Positions 14,165-22,486 of a DNA stretch of 22,486 nt are shown in pieces. A model generated the notes under the pieces. That model did not search any database. It worked only from the letters and a program-made list of their open reading frames with translations, and was not told the origin of the DNA. The stretch is taken from assembly GCA_027008965.1 (NCBI GenBank), contig JALVDN010000344.1:1-22486 (forward strand), in the 5' to 3' direction. Source of the stretch: Flavobacteriales bacterium (GTDB lineage: Bacteria > Bacteroidota > Bacteroidia > Flavobacteriales > Flavobacteriaceae). Both the position numbers and the translations under genes were made by a program. Position 1 is the stretch's first letter; every line of letters starts with the position of its first letter.

Positions 14165-15229
14165 TCAGTTTTTGATAAAGGGCTTAATGATTTGAGCCTT
14201 GCGGGTGGAAATAATCAACCAATACACATCAGCGGGCAAACTTTCAACCGGAATTTCAACTTCTTGCTCAATACCGGATTGGTAGCGGAGAACCCTTCCG
14301 GTTGTATCCGTCAAACGAATACTGATAGGTTCACCTTGGTTTTGGACCCGGAGAAATTGGTGAGCCGGATTGGGGTAAACCCGCACATCTTGCTTGAGCT
14401 TTTCTTCATTAACGGACATATTCCAGCGGTCTAACGCTACCGGACCGCCCCAAATAATTGTAGCCAAATACGGATTGTCAATAAAAGGATTCCGGTTCCC
14501 TTGAATATTTTCCAAAACCGTATTTCTTTGATCTTCCACCGCCGAAGGCGGGTCATCGGCATTCCATTGCAAAAAAAGATCTATCATATCCGGATCTCCT
14601 GCTACAGGATTCCCTACTCCTACATTGTCCGGTAGGCACTGGCTCCCATAACGTAAATACATATACATGATAATACGCGCCACATCGCCTTTCCATTGGT
14701 CGCCGGGATACCAGTAATTTCCATTCACTACATGTGCATTCCCCGAACTGTTCTTGAATTTTTTACTCCCTCTTTGAGAGTTCATATTCACATCCGAAGG
14801 CCGCACATGATGCGCATCCGAACCCGGACCGCTTGTGCCCAAATTGGGTGTCCCCAACGATTTGGGATAAACATGTTCCCTATTCCAATCACAATCGATA
14901 GAATTCCCACCGTTATCATTCTCATCACGCATGATGTCATTATGACAATCCGCATCATTTCCGGCTTCCCATCCGTAAATCAAAAAAACTTTAGTTGGGT
15001 CATTCGGGACTTCGTCGGTTTGTTTTAGTACGTTCCATAAATCATTATAAGATAGTGCGGTATGGTGGGTGGAAATAATATGTGTGGATAGCTCATCTTT
15101 CAAATCCAAGCCTGTTTTGGTCAAATCCACGCCGTTGTAATAGGCCGGAATTTGTGCCGTAGCAATCCATCCCGTTAGAAAGAACAATAAAAGTTGAAAT
15201 CTTTTCAATAGTGTCATTTTTTCAAGCAT
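14165..15229 (-). CDS. Secreted endonuclease I family nuclease with T9SS sorting domain
   Basis: This 354-residue extracellular nuclease probably degrades DNA or RNA for nutrients or in biofilms. A signal peptide (LLKRFQLLLFFLTGWIATAQ) is followed by an endonuclease I (His-Me finger) domain: NREHVYPKS (116-124) with the probable catalytic His119, DAHHVRPSDVNMNSQRG (138-154), and YPGDQWKGDVARIIMYMYL. The C-terminal stretch from about residue 280 (VRVYPNPAHQF, LTDTTGRVL, LPADVYWLII) is a type A T9SS sorting domain. The listed ATG overlaps the rsmB-like stop by eight bases. The ATG at 15217, four codons on, gives a cleaner signal peptide and no overlap, so it may be the true start. Confidence 0.9.
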   Translation of the reverse strand: MLEKMTLLKRFQLLLFFLTGWIATAQIPAYYNGVDLTKTGLDLKDELSTHIISTHHTALSYNDLWNVLKQTDEVPNDPTKVFLIYGWEAGNDADCHNDIMRDENDNGGNSIDCDWNREHVYPKSLGTPNLGTSGPGSDAHHVRPSDVNMNSQRGSKKFKNSSGNAHVVNGNYWYPGDQWKGDVARIIMYMYLRYGSQCLPDNVGVGNPVAGDPDMIDLFLQWNADDPPSAVEDQRNTVLENIQGNRNPFIDNPYLATIIWGGPVALDRWNMSVNEEKLKQDVRVYPNPAHQFLRVQNQGEPISIRLTDTTGRVLRYQSGIEQEVEIPVESLPADVYWLIISTRKAQIIKPFIKN

Positions 15230-16418
15230 TTTTCAAAAGTTTTGCCATGTAAAAACCGTCAAAACGGTCTGTATCGGGTCTCAGGTGCATATCTTTTACA
15301 AATGTAAAGCTTTTGTTGCGTTCCAAAAAATGCTTCACTTGTTCTCGGTTTTCCTTACCAAGCACTGAACAAGTGATATAAATCAACTTGCCGCCGGGTT
15401 TCAGGGTCTCCGAATAAATATCAAGTATATCTTTTTGTAAACGGATTGTTTGTTGGAAACGTTCGGGATTCCACTTCCATTTTAAATCCGGTTTGCGTTT
15501 ATAAGTTCCCGAACCCGAGCAAGGTGCGTCCACCACCACAATGTCAAAATAATTCCGGTAGTTTTCCAAAATATTTTTGCCGGGAACAAAAATGTTTTTG
15601 ATATTGGTCACACCGGCTCTTTTTGCCCTATCTTTCAAAACGTTCAATTTGGCTCGGGAAATGTCCGCCGCATATATTTCGCCGGTATTGTTCATAAGCG
15701 CGGCAAGTTGCAGGGTTTTTCCGCCCGCTCCGGCACATGCATCAAAGACTTTGTCACCCTTTCCGGGAGCAATGAATTTTCCCGCTTTTTGCGATGACAA
15801 ATCCTGAAATTCAAACCATCCTTTTCTATAGAAAATCGTATTGGTGAGCCGGTAGGATTTTTCCAAGACAATGGCTTCTTCTAATCCGGTTTCTTTAAAA
15901 CCGTAGCCTTTCTCGTAGAAGATTTTTTTAAATTTTTCCGGTTGAATCTTCAACGTATTGATTCTCAACACAGGCTTTGCAGGTTGATTGAGCGATAATG
16001 CAATCTTCAACCATTCCGCTTTCCAGGTTTTTTCTCCTTCTTTATAAATCCATTCGGGGAGACCCGTTTTGTAGATGGGATTTGTTTCAAGTTCTTTCGC
16101 TTTTTGTTTTATCGTGGGACAAATTTTTTCATCTAACATTATAAATTCGGGTATATGATTTTTCAAACATAAATAAGCAATCAAAATCTTTTCGGTTTTA
16201 TCTCTAGGCCCGGAAATGTATTGTGTCAGTTCTTGGTATAAATTGAGTTTTCTTAAAATGTCATATACGGTTCCCGAAACCAAAGTCCGGTCTTTCTTAC
16301 CCCATTTTTTATTTTCAGTAAACAAACGATTCAGAACATGTTCTGCTTTTTGATTTTGATGAATAATCCATTCCAAAGCGGTTGAAATTCCTCTATATAA
16401 ATTAGCATGCCATTTCAT
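15222..16418 (-). CDS. RsmB/NOP-family 16S rRNA (cytosine-5) methyltransferase
   Basis: This enzyme transfers a methyl group from S-adenosylmethionine to C5 of a cytosine in ribosomal RNA, probably position 967-equivalent of 16S rRNA. The 398-residue chain has a helical N-terminal part (1-115) that resembles the NusB-like domain of RsmB. The Rossmann methyltransferase core shows the SAM motif FDACAGAGGKT (225-235), AADIS (250-254), and both catalytic cysteines, Cys300 in VDAPCSGSG and Cys350 in YITCSVLG. The length is slightly below the roughly 430 of E. coli RsmB. It is followed with overlap by a secreted nuclease gene, which seems an incidental pairing. Confidence 0.9.
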   Translation of the reverse strand: MKWHANLYRGISTALEWIIHQNQKAEHVLNRLFTENKKWGKKDRTLVSGTVYDILRKLNLYQELTQYISGPRDKTEKILIAYLCLKNHIPEFIMLDEKICPTIKQKAKELETNPIYKTGLPEWIYKEGEKTWKAEWLKIALSLNQPAKPVLRINTLKIQPEKFKKIFYEKGYGFKETGLEEAIVLEKSYRLTNTIFYRKGWFEFQDLSSQKAGKFIAPGKGDKVFDACAGAGGKTLQLAALMNNTGEIYAADISRAKLNVLKDRAKRAGVTNIKNIFVPGKNILENYRNYFDIVVVDAPCSGSGTYKRKPDLKWKWNPERFQQTIRLQKDILDIYSETLKPGGKLIYITCSVLGKENREQVKHFLERNKSFTFVKDMHLRPDTDRFDGFYMAKLLKNA

Positions 16419-16453
16419 ATGTGTAAAAGTAGTGAGTTTTATAATAAATTTGG

Positions 16454-17275
16454 ATGATGATTTGGATCAAGCATTTGGTACATAATTATATCGTGGTGGC
16501 CCTTTCTTTGGTTTCCATTCACCTTTTATTTGTTTTGGAATACGGGCGGCCGATTCAACTCCGCTATGTTACATTTCTTTTTGGTTCCGCTGTGGCGGGT
16601 TACTTTTTTTTACAATTTTTACATCCCGGAAATCTTCGTGCAGAATGCAAGCAATACTATGAAAAAAATAAATGGTTTTCAATGCTTGTTTTTCTTTTTT
16701 CAATTGTTCTTATCGTTTGGAGTATAAGCTATTTACCTGTTTTATTGTGGTTTTATTTATGGCCTTTTGTGTTCATACTGATTTTTTATAACCTGAATCC
16801 CACACGTGGAAAATTTTTCTCATGGAGAAAAATCAGTTTAATTAAAATCTTTTTGGTGGCTTTGGTTTGGAGCGGATTGACGGTTTGGCTTCCTTCCATT
16901 GTTTTTTACAAGCAAATTCCTCTTGAAAAAGTAGCGGAAATATTTGTTTGGATTCTACTACTGATGATTCCATTTGATATAAGAGATATTATTTTGGATG
17001 ATTCGGGCATCAAAACTTTTCCCATTTTGTTGGGCAAACAAACCATCCGTTTTGCTTTTCTTGTTTATCTTTTAATGATGATTTCGGCTACTTTGGTTTG
17101 GGTCAAAACAAACGATACCACGGCTTATTTATTAAAAGCTGCAGCCGGTTTGTCCGTGATTTATTCCGCTACAAAATCCAATCGCAGTGATTCTTTTTAT
17201 TTCACAGCCTTTTGGGTGGAAATGATACCGGTGATATTATTAATGGCTTATTTAATATTGAAACGGATATTTTAG
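16454..17275 (+). CDS. UbiA-like polytopic membrane protein, degenerate prenyltransferase
   Basis: This 273-residue membrane protein has about eight hydrophobic segments. It resembles a UbiA-related family of hypothetical proteins common in Flavobacteria. The segment LIKIFLVALVWSGLTVWLP (about 131-149) and the later PFDIRDIILDDSGIKTFPILLGKQ (about 174-197) correspond to the second Asp-rich motif of UbiA prenyltransferases (D-x-x-D-x-x-x-D, then G-x-K-T). The first motif, NDxxDxxxD, which binds the prenyl diphosphate magnesium ions, is not seen in the expected place. It may therefore be an inactive or altered relative. The gene diverges from rsmB over 35 bases and converges on the OmpA/PD40 gene with only nine bases between stop codons. 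Confidence 0.6.
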   Translation: MMIWIKHLVHNYIVVALSLVSIHLLFVLEYGRPIQLRYVTFLFGSAVAGYFFLQFLHPGNLRAECKQYYEKNKWFSMLVFLFSIVLIVWSISYLPVLLWFYLWPFVFILIFYNLNPTRGKFFSWRKISLIKIFLVALVWSGLTVWLPSIVFYKQIPLEKVAEIFVWILLLMIPFDIRDIILDDSGIKTFPILLGKQTIRFAFLVYLLMMISATLVWVKTNDTTAYLLKAAAGLSVIYSATKSNRSDSFYFTAFWVEMIPVILLMAYLILKRIF

Positions 17276-17284
17276 CTAGTGTGT

Positions 17285-19057
17285 TTAATCCCCGCTTTTT
17301 TCTTCCGCCCCCTTTCCCGTATCAATAATAATGAATTCCGAACGGCGGTTTTTGGATCGGATAACATCCGGGCATTTTTCACAGGGCATGTCGCATTTTT
17401 CCCTGGGTTCTCTTTCACCTTTACCTTCATAAGTAATTCTGGCAGGATCAATACCACCTTCTATAATGTATTGATAAGTGGATTTTGCCCTTTCCATAGA
17501 AAGATTCATATTATATTGATCGCTTCCTATACAGTCTGTGTGTGAAACAATGTGCAATTTGATGTTAGGATATTTTTTTAGGACTGTGATGACTTTTTCC
17601 AATTCAAGTGCCGCACGAACGGTGATTTCCGCACTTTTATATTCAAAATAAATGGGATTGAGTTGAATCAACTGCCCCAAATCACGTCCGGTTTGAATGT
17701 ATTCTTCTTTGGGAATTCCCACTTTGATGGAATCGCTTTTTTGAGCGATTTTTTCTTTTTCGGATCCTTTCTTCAAATAATCGGTTTTTTTGAAAGCATA
17801 AATATCATCGAGACCTTTACCTCCATCACGATTGGAAGCAAAATATCCTATTTTGGCTTCATTATCTATATAGATGGAGAAATCATCTTTGTTGGTGTTG
17901 ATGGGAGGACCCAGATTGAGCACATCACCGAATGTACCGTCTTCTTTTATTTCCACAACAAAAATATCCAATCCGCCATAACCGATTTGCCCGTCCGAAG
18001 CAAAATATAATTTATTATCCTTGCTTATGAACGGAAATGATTCGCGCTCGGAAGTATTGATTTTGGCACCTAAGTTTTGGGGATAACTATAGGAATTATC
18101 ATCATATATTTCAACATACCATAAATCCGATTCACCATAAGTTCCGGGCATATCCGATGCGAAATATAATCTTTTTCCATCTATACTTAAAGTAGGATGA
18201 GAGTAAGTGAAATTATCACTGCAAAAGGGTAGTTTCTCAATCGTAACCCATTTTCCGTCAATAAGCTCGGCTCTAAAAATTTTGAGTTTGTTCACTTCAT
18301 TTTCGTCCACACGGAGTTCACCTTGAAAATAATCGGTTCTGGAATAATACATGGTTTTTCCATCCGAAGTAAAAGTCACCGATGCTTCAAAATAGTTGGA
18401 ATTCACATCACCGGGAAAGGATTTGGGATATGAAAATTCGGTGGGGGTTTTCATTCTGCTGATAAAAAGGTCGGTAAAAGGTAATCCGTTCCAAAGATAG
18501 GTTTTATAGCCTTTGGGTTTATGCCCATTGGAAGTAAAAATCAGTTGATCTCCTTTCAAATAGGGTGAATATTCTGAAAATTCCGTATTGATTCTGTCCA
18601 AGGTATCAATTTCATATGTACTGTATTCAAGCTGTATATCTTCATCATAAATAATATTGGCTTTTTTCTGAAGTTGACTCAACCGGATGTTGTCATTAAT
18701 CATTTCATAATATTGCTTAATGAATTTATTTCCTTTTTCCACATTACCGGTAGCCTTCAGGGATTGCCCGTAGCGGAAATAGTATTCCGGTTCAATATTA
18801 AAACCTTCTTTAAACAAACGGTTATACCATTTCACGGCATTTTCATAATCGGCGGTTTTAAAATATGAATCGCCAAGCCGTTTATATAATTCCGGGCTTC
18901 GCAATCCGCGATCATATAATTTCAGGTAGATATCCCTTGCTTTGAGATATTCATACCCTTCATACAGATCATTGGCTTTTTTCAGTTCTTCCTGTCCGTA
19001 TACTACTTTTACAGGAATCAGGATTAACACCAAGATATATAAGATAAATTTTTTCAT
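17285..19057 (-). CDS. OmpA-family protein with TPR and PD40 repeats
   Basis: This 590-residue envelope protein combines a signal peptide (about 1-21, ending VYGQ), a TPR region (about 24-135: ARDIYLKLYDRGL, LGDSYFKTADYENAVKWYNRL), PD40/WD40-like propeller blades (about 155-425) and an OmpA C-terminal domain (about 465-580). Blade motifs include SIDGKRLYFASDMPG and DNKLYFASDGQIGYGGLDIF. The OmpA part has HTD (506-508), the ERA arginine (Arg524) and KNRRSEFIII (569-578), which bind the peptide of peptidoglycan. This layout recalls PorE of the T9SS and proteins encoded beside PorP/SprF genes. It is last in the adhesin-PorP operon, nine bases after porP. The likely role is anchoring the exported adhesin or its PorP partner to the cell wall. 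Confidence 0.85.
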   Translation of the reverse strand: MKKFILYILVLILIPVKVVYGQEELKKANDLYEGYEYLKARDIYLKLYDRGLRSPELYKRLGDSYFKTADYENAVKWYNRLFKEGFNIEPEYYFRYGQSLKATGNVEKGNKFIKQYYEMINDNIRLSQLQKKANIIYDEDIQLEYSTYEIDTLDRINTEFSEYSPYLKGDQLIFTSNGHKPKGYKTYLWNGLPFTDLFISRMKTPTEFSYPKSFPGDVNSNYFEASVTFTSDGKTMYYSRTDYFQGELRVDENEVNKLKIFRAELIDGKWVTIEKLPFCSDNFTYSHPTLSIDGKRLYFASDMPGTYGESDLWYVEIYDDNSYSYPQNLGAKINTSERESFPFISKDNKLYFASDGQIGYGGLDIFVVEIKEDGTFGDVLNLGPPINTNKDDFSIYIDNEAKIGYFASNRDGGKGLDDIYAFKKTDYLKKGSEKEKIAQKSDSIKVGIPKEEYIQTGRDLGQLIQLNPIYFEYKSAEITVRAALELEKVITVLKKYPNIKLHIVSHTDCIGSDQYNMNLSMERAKSTYQYIIEGGIDPARITYEGKGEREPREKCDMPCEKCPDVIRSKNRRSEFIIIDTGKGAEEKSGD

Positions 19058-19066
19058 AGCATGGGT

Positions 19067-19978
19067 TTAGAAAAATCTTGGAGATTGAAAACGTACATTC
19101 CCTTGACTTGTTTCAAAGCTAAAACGTAAAAACAATTCATGTGAGCCATAATTGTATTTTCTGATTTTGGTGGCATCTAAGTCAAAAGAATATCCCAACC
19201 CGAAATTTTTACTGATTTTGGTATATAACAGCAAAGAGTATGCCGATTGTAGTCTATAGGCTAAACCGGCGGTGAATTTGTCATAAAATTGAAAATTGGC
19301 TGTGGTTTCCACCATAAAAGGAATCCCCTTTGCATAACGCATTACAATAGAGGGTCTGAATTTTATATTATAATTGATATCTAAAGTAACTCCTCCTGAA
19401 AGATATATGTGAGGAGAAAAGACCATGGTTGTATTGGGTGAAGATCCTATTTCGGTCAGAGGAGCCAAATTGGGGGAGCTTAATCCCACATACCATTTCT
19501 CTGAATAATAGGTTACACCGGCACCCACAAGTCCTCCGGTTTTTTTCTGTGCTTGACTGACAAAATTTTCCCCCGGATCTTTGATGTTTAATTTGGTTGG
19601 GTCATAATCCAAATGTCTAACGCCTGCGCTTAATCCGAAAGAAATATACTGATCAAATCCTACTTCTACAAAATAGGAGAAATATCCCGAGGCAATGGTT
19701 TGTGTTACAGGGCCGTTTTGGTCATAAAAAGCAAGTAATCCATATGAAGCTTTCCGTGTAGGATATTCAAACGCCAGCATTTCGGTGGTGGGTGCTCCTG
19801 TAAAATTCACCCACTGCGAACGATGCCACAGAAAGACGGAACCCAATCCGGAAATTCCGGTGTTGGCAGGATTGATATACATGTTGTTATACATGTAGTT
19901 GGACTGTAAAGGTTCATACTGGCCGTATGTCATCCAGCCCGTCAATATCATAATCCATATATAGATTTTTCTTACCAT
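19067..19978 (-). CDS. PorP/SprF family outer-membrane protein
   Basis: This 303-residue protein has a signal peptide (MVRKIYIWIMILTGWMTYGQ) and a beta-barrel pattern typical of the PorP/SprF family. It begins YEPLQSNYMYNNMYINPANTG and continues with FLWHRSQWVNFTGAPTTEML and the repeated aromatic ends of strands. In Flavobacterium johnsoniae, SprF is needed for surface delivery of the adhesin SprB, which carries a type B C-terminal domain. Here the gene lies directly after such an adhesin-like gene (seven-base overlap), so it is probably its dedicated export or attachment partner in the outer membrane. The final strand ends RFQSPRFF, with a terminal Phe as in many barrel proteins. Confidence 0.92.
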   Translation of the reverse strand: MVRKIYIWIMILTGWMTYGQYEPLQSNYMYNNMYINPANTGISGLGSVFLWHRSQWVNFTGAPTTEMLAFEYPTRKASYGLLAFYDQNGPVTQTIASGYFSYFVEVGFDQYISFGLSAGVRHLDYDPTKLNIKDPGENFVSQAQKKTGGLVGAGVTYYSEKWYVGLSSPNLAPLTEIGSSPNTTMVFSPHIYLSGGVTLDINYNIKFRPSIVMRYAKGIPFMVETTANFQFYDKFTAGLAYRLQSAYSLLLYTKISKNFGLGYSFDLDATKIRKYNYGSHELFLRFSFETSQGNVRFQSPRFF

Positions 19979-22486
19979 ACCAAATATAAATAACCGGTTA
20001 AAATATGACGTTTATTATCATTGTCATAATATTCAATGATGTAATAATAGGTGCCGGCCGGGAGATTTTGACCGGAATCCGAAATACCTTCAAATTTTAC
20101 GTTATTATTATCATAATCTTCTCCACTCCAAACCTTTTGTTGCCATTTATTGAAGATTGTCACTGATATGTCATGGAAATATTGAATTAAATCCAAATGC
20201 ATGTAATCATTTTGTCCGTTACCGTTGGGTGATACGGCATTATAGACAATAATGCCATCCACTTCATTCGGATCGGTATCCAAATAATCCGGAATTCCAT
20301 CATGGTCCGAGTCGCGGGCATCAGCCGGATCACCGTCTCCATCATCATCAGGATGTTCATTGGCGGTGGGGATGCCGTCATTTTCGTCGTCGGTATCCAA
20401 GTAATTGGGGATGGTATCACCATCGGTATCATCATTCATAGGATTACCGTCTTGCGGATAAACATGGGGTAAAGCCACATCTTCATGGATAGTGTAAATT
20501 CCGTCGCCATCGTCATCCACATCCAAATAATCGGGATTTCCATCCGAATCCGTATCTTGGGCATCATCAGGCAGATGATTTCCATTGATATCAGGTCCTT
20601 CAAAAACGGTGGGGACATTGTCATTATCATCATCCGGATCTTGGAAATCACGGGTGGTATCCGTATCAAAATCCAAGAATGTATAAGGAACCGGGTTTCC
20701 GTTTGTGTCTTCCAATTGGGCTGTATATCCATTTGACCCGTAAGGTCCGTCCACCATTCCGTCGCCGTTGGAATCTATAGCATTATGTCCGGATTCAATG
20801 TAGTCATAAAGTCCATCGTTGTCACTATCCAAATCAAATTGATCATCGGTTCCGTCCCCGTCCGTATCACCGGTTTCATCCACATCCAAAATACCGTCGT
20901 TATCATCGTCAATATCCAGGATGTCAGGAATACCATCATGATCATTATCAGGCAAACTGTCATTATCCAAATAATCGGGAACGCCGTCATTGTCCGTGTC
21001 AAAAGCGTCGGCAGGGTCTCCGTCGTTGTTAGGATCAGGATTTTCATTTTGGGTTAAAAATCCGTCATTGTCATCATCCGTATCCAAATAATTAGGTATG
21101 CCGTCTCCGTCCGTGTCATCATTCATAGGGTCTCCGTCTTGCGGATAATTATGTGGTAATTCCACGTCTTCATTGACGGTCAAGATACCGTCTCCGTCAT
21201 CATCGGTGTCCAGGTAATCGGGCATGGCATCACCATCGGTATTTTGTGCATCGTCGGGTAGGCCGTTACCATTATTATCGGGATTCTCATTGATGGTATC
21301 CACATGGTCGTCATCATCATCTTTATCGCGGAAATCTTTTATTCCATCACCATCAAAATCTTGAGGCGTATAATTCATCATTCCACTGTCGGGTGAGGTT
21401 TCCACTACATCAGCCATTCCGTTTGCACCAAGCGGATCGTCCAGCCGGCCGTCTCCGTTTGTGTCGGTTCCGCTGTGTTGGGCTTCATAGTAATCATATA
21501 AGGTATCATCGTCCGAATCCAAATCCAGATAGTCGGGATTTCCCGTACCATCGGAATTAACAGGTACAAGTGCTGTTCCTGTTCCCGCTCCGATTCCGAA
21601 AATATTTTCATCGTCTTCATCAAATTCATCATCCAATCCGTCTCCATCCGTATCGGTTCCGGCTGATGAACGAATGTTATTATCGGGTTGTGCTTCATAA
21701 TAATCGGCGATACCGTCGTTATCGGAATCCAAATCGAGGTAATTGGCTAAACCGTCGTTGTCTTCATCCGGAACCGGAAGAGGTGTTCCTCCTTGTGAAG
21801 GATCCACTTCATCGGCTAAACCGTCGCCATCGGCATCATTCATACTTGTAGGATCTCCCGGTGTAGGATAGTCAACATGCGCATCCAAATCCGTATCATT
21901 ACCTCCGGCTTCCGTGATATCGGGAATTCCGTCGCCATCCGAGTCCAAATCAAATTGATTGGGGATGCCGTCATTATCCGGGTCGCCCATACCTTCGTCG
22001 GCATCTAAAATACCATCATTATCATCATCTACATCAATGATATCAGGTACATTATCCATGTCATTATCAAGTGCCTCGCGCCAATCTCTTTCCAATGTAA
22101 GTGCATTATCCAAGTTGGGGAAATCGGTGGCTACTTGTCCATTTGTAGGATTGACGGTAGAAGTATTGTTATCGTAAGCATCGTCCAAGCCATCGTTATC
22201 TGTGTCCGTATTGGATGGAAGTGTATCGGCGGTACCGTCATTATCGGTATCCCAACCTTCAAGCGCATCGATGTCCAAATCGTTATCCGAATCCAAATCA
22301 ATATAATCGGGTGAAGTATCACCGTCCGAATCTTGCGGGTTGATCCATGTTCCGTTGGTATCGTAGGCATCATCCACACCGTTGTTGTCCGTATCGTTTC
22401 CACTGGGGGCTATATACGCTAAAGGGTCAGTGGGTTGCGCTTCGATATGATCAACAATTCCGTCGCCATCGGCATCAATATCAATA
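19972..22486 (-). CDS. Large Asp-rich TSP type 3-like repeat protein with gliding-motility C-terminal domain, 5' end outside window
   Basis: The frame is open to the right edge (IDIDADGDGIVDHIEAQP precedes the in-frame GTG at 22377), so the gene starts beyond the window and at least 837 residues are seen. Counting from that GTG, residues 1-705 are nearly all thrombospondin type 3-like calcium-binding repeats (D-x-D-x-DG-x-x-D, as in DTDGDGIPNYLD). Residues 285-471 and 515-700 are two copies of one roughly 187-residue block. Residues 708-801 form a CHU_C/gliding-motility-associated type B sorting domain (VSPNGNGQNDYM, IFNKWQQKVWSGEDYD, LPAGTYYYIIEY, LTGYLYLVW). It is probably a long, calcium-stiffened surface adhesin or filament sent through the T9SS. 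It is first of the visible operon with PorP/SprF and OmpA/PD40. Confidence 0.9.
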   Translation of the reverse strand, partial: IDIDADGDGIVDHIEAQPTDPLAYIAPSGNDTDNNGVDDAYDTNGTWINPQDSDGDTSPDYIDLDSDNDLDIDALEGWDTDNDGTADTLPSNTDTDNDGLDDAYDNNTSTVNPTNGQVATDFPNLDNALTLERDWREALDNDMDNVPDIIDVDDDNDGILDADEGMGDPDNDGIPNQFDLDSDGDGIPDITEAGGNDTDLDAHVDYPTPGDPTSMNDADGDGLADEVDPSQGGTPLPVPDEDNDGLANYLDLDSDNDGIADYYEAQPDNNIRSSAGTDTDGDGLDDEFDEDDENIFGIGAGTGTALVPVNSDGTGNPDYLDLDSDDDTLYDYYEAQHSGTDTNGDGRLDDPLGANGMADVVETSPDSGMMNYTPQDFDGDGIKDFRDKDDDDDHVDTINENPDNNGNGLPDDAQNTDGDAMPDYLDTDDDGDGILTVNEDVELPHNYPQDGDPMNDDTDGDGIPNYLDTDDDNDGFLTQNENPDPNNDGDPADAFDTDNDGVPDYLDNDSLPDNDHDGIPDILDIDDDNDGILDVDETGDTDGDGTDDQFDLDSDNDGLYDYIESGHNAIDSNGDGMVDGPYGSNGYTAQLEDTNGNPVPYTFLDFDTDTTRDFQDPDDDNDNVPTVFEGPDINGNHLPDDAQDTDSDGNPDYLDVDDDGDGIYTIHEDVALPHVYPQDGNPMNDDTDGDTIPNYLDTDDENDGIPTANEHPDDDGDGDPADARDSDHDGIPDYLDTDPNEVDGIIVYNAVSPNGNGQNDYMHLDLIQYFHDISVTIFNKWQQKVWSGEDYDNNNVKFEGISDSGQNLPAGTYYYIIEYYDNDNKRHILTGYLYLVW
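20278..20835 (-). repeat. Second copy of a ~187-codon internal duplication in the adhesin gene
   Basis: This encodes residues 515-700 of the visible chain. It matches residues 285-471 in order: DLDSDNDGLYDY, DSNGDG, NGNHLPDDAQDTD, EDVALPHVYPQDGNPMND, DTIPNYLDTD, GDPADA, GIPDYLD. The offset is about 690 bases. Nucleotide differences are frequent, so the duplication is not very recent. Confidence 0.8.
20965..21525 (-). repeat. First copy of the ~187-codon internal duplication in the adhesin gene
   Basis: This encodes residues 285-471: DLDSDDDTLYDY, DTNGDG, NGNGLPDDAQNTD, EDVELPHNYPQDGDPMND, DGIPNYLDTD, GDPADA, GVPDYLD. The unusual EDVxLPHxYPQDGxPMND stretch interrupts the calcium repeats in both copies and is the best marker of shared origin. 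Confidence 0.8.

Noticed and set aside
13804..14434. Open frames of 94-160 codons after the degP-like gene
   Set aside because: They cover R copy 2 and the hairpin array or run antisense into the endonuclease gene; no recognisable domain or start signal.
19972..22486. Regular repeats suggestive of a CRISPR or tandem DNA array
   Set aside because: The periodicity follows Asp/Gly codons of TSP3-like calcium repeats in one long frame; repeat units vary in length and sequence.

Overview
The window looks like part of a Bacteroidota chromosome, most likely Flavobacteriales. The evidence is two secreted proteins with type IX secretion system (T9SS) C-terminal sorting domains, a large thrombospondin type 3-like repeat protein with a gliding-motility (type B) C-terminus, a PorP/SprF protein, an OmpA/PD40 protein, TAnnTTTG-type promoter elements, and mostly AT-rich DNA. 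All protein calls rest on motif reading, not database searches. No rRNA, tRNA, CRISPR array or transposase gene was seen.

Layout. 2-2136 (+): the 3' part of an ABC ATPase gene, coupled by ATGA overlap to a NatB-like permease. 2137-2825: noncoding cluster of at least four palindromic repeats. 2826-4961 (-): compact pabA-pabB-pabC set for p-aminobenzoate (folate) synthesis. 5044-5718 (-): lipoprotein with a lectin-like fold. 5868-8315 (+): NamZ/DUF1343 lipoprotein, a 53-residue two-helix membrane protein, and an ATP-grasp-like Cj0069-family protein, closed by a terminator. 8378-9188: noncoding, with a GC-rich repeat apparently split by a 161-bp AT-rich palindrome. 9189-11087 (+): large T9SS-exported protein. 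11319-12338 (-): mltG, divergent from an HtrA/DegP protease at 12399-13823 (+). 13824-14164: noncoding GC-rich hairpins. 14165-16418 (-): RsmB-type rRNA methyltransferase followed by a T9SS-tagged endonuclease I. 16454-17275 (+): UbiA-like membrane protein. 17285 to the window end (-): adhesin-like protein, PorP/SprF, OmpA/PD40, read as one operon from right to left.

Shared themes. Several products act on the envelope: MltG and NamZ on peptidoglycan, DegP on misfolded envelope proteins, OmpA-PD40 on anchoring, and PorP/SprF on export of the Asp-rich adhesin. The most unusual content is the noncoding DNA. Two families of GC-rich palindromic repeats (called E and R here) lie in three of the four convergent gene gaps, with one more E-like copy in the 8.4-8.8 kb gap. 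Copies of each family share invariant blocks, while their hairpin arms differ in sequence but still pair. That points to a conserved DNA or RNA structure and not merely to recent copying.
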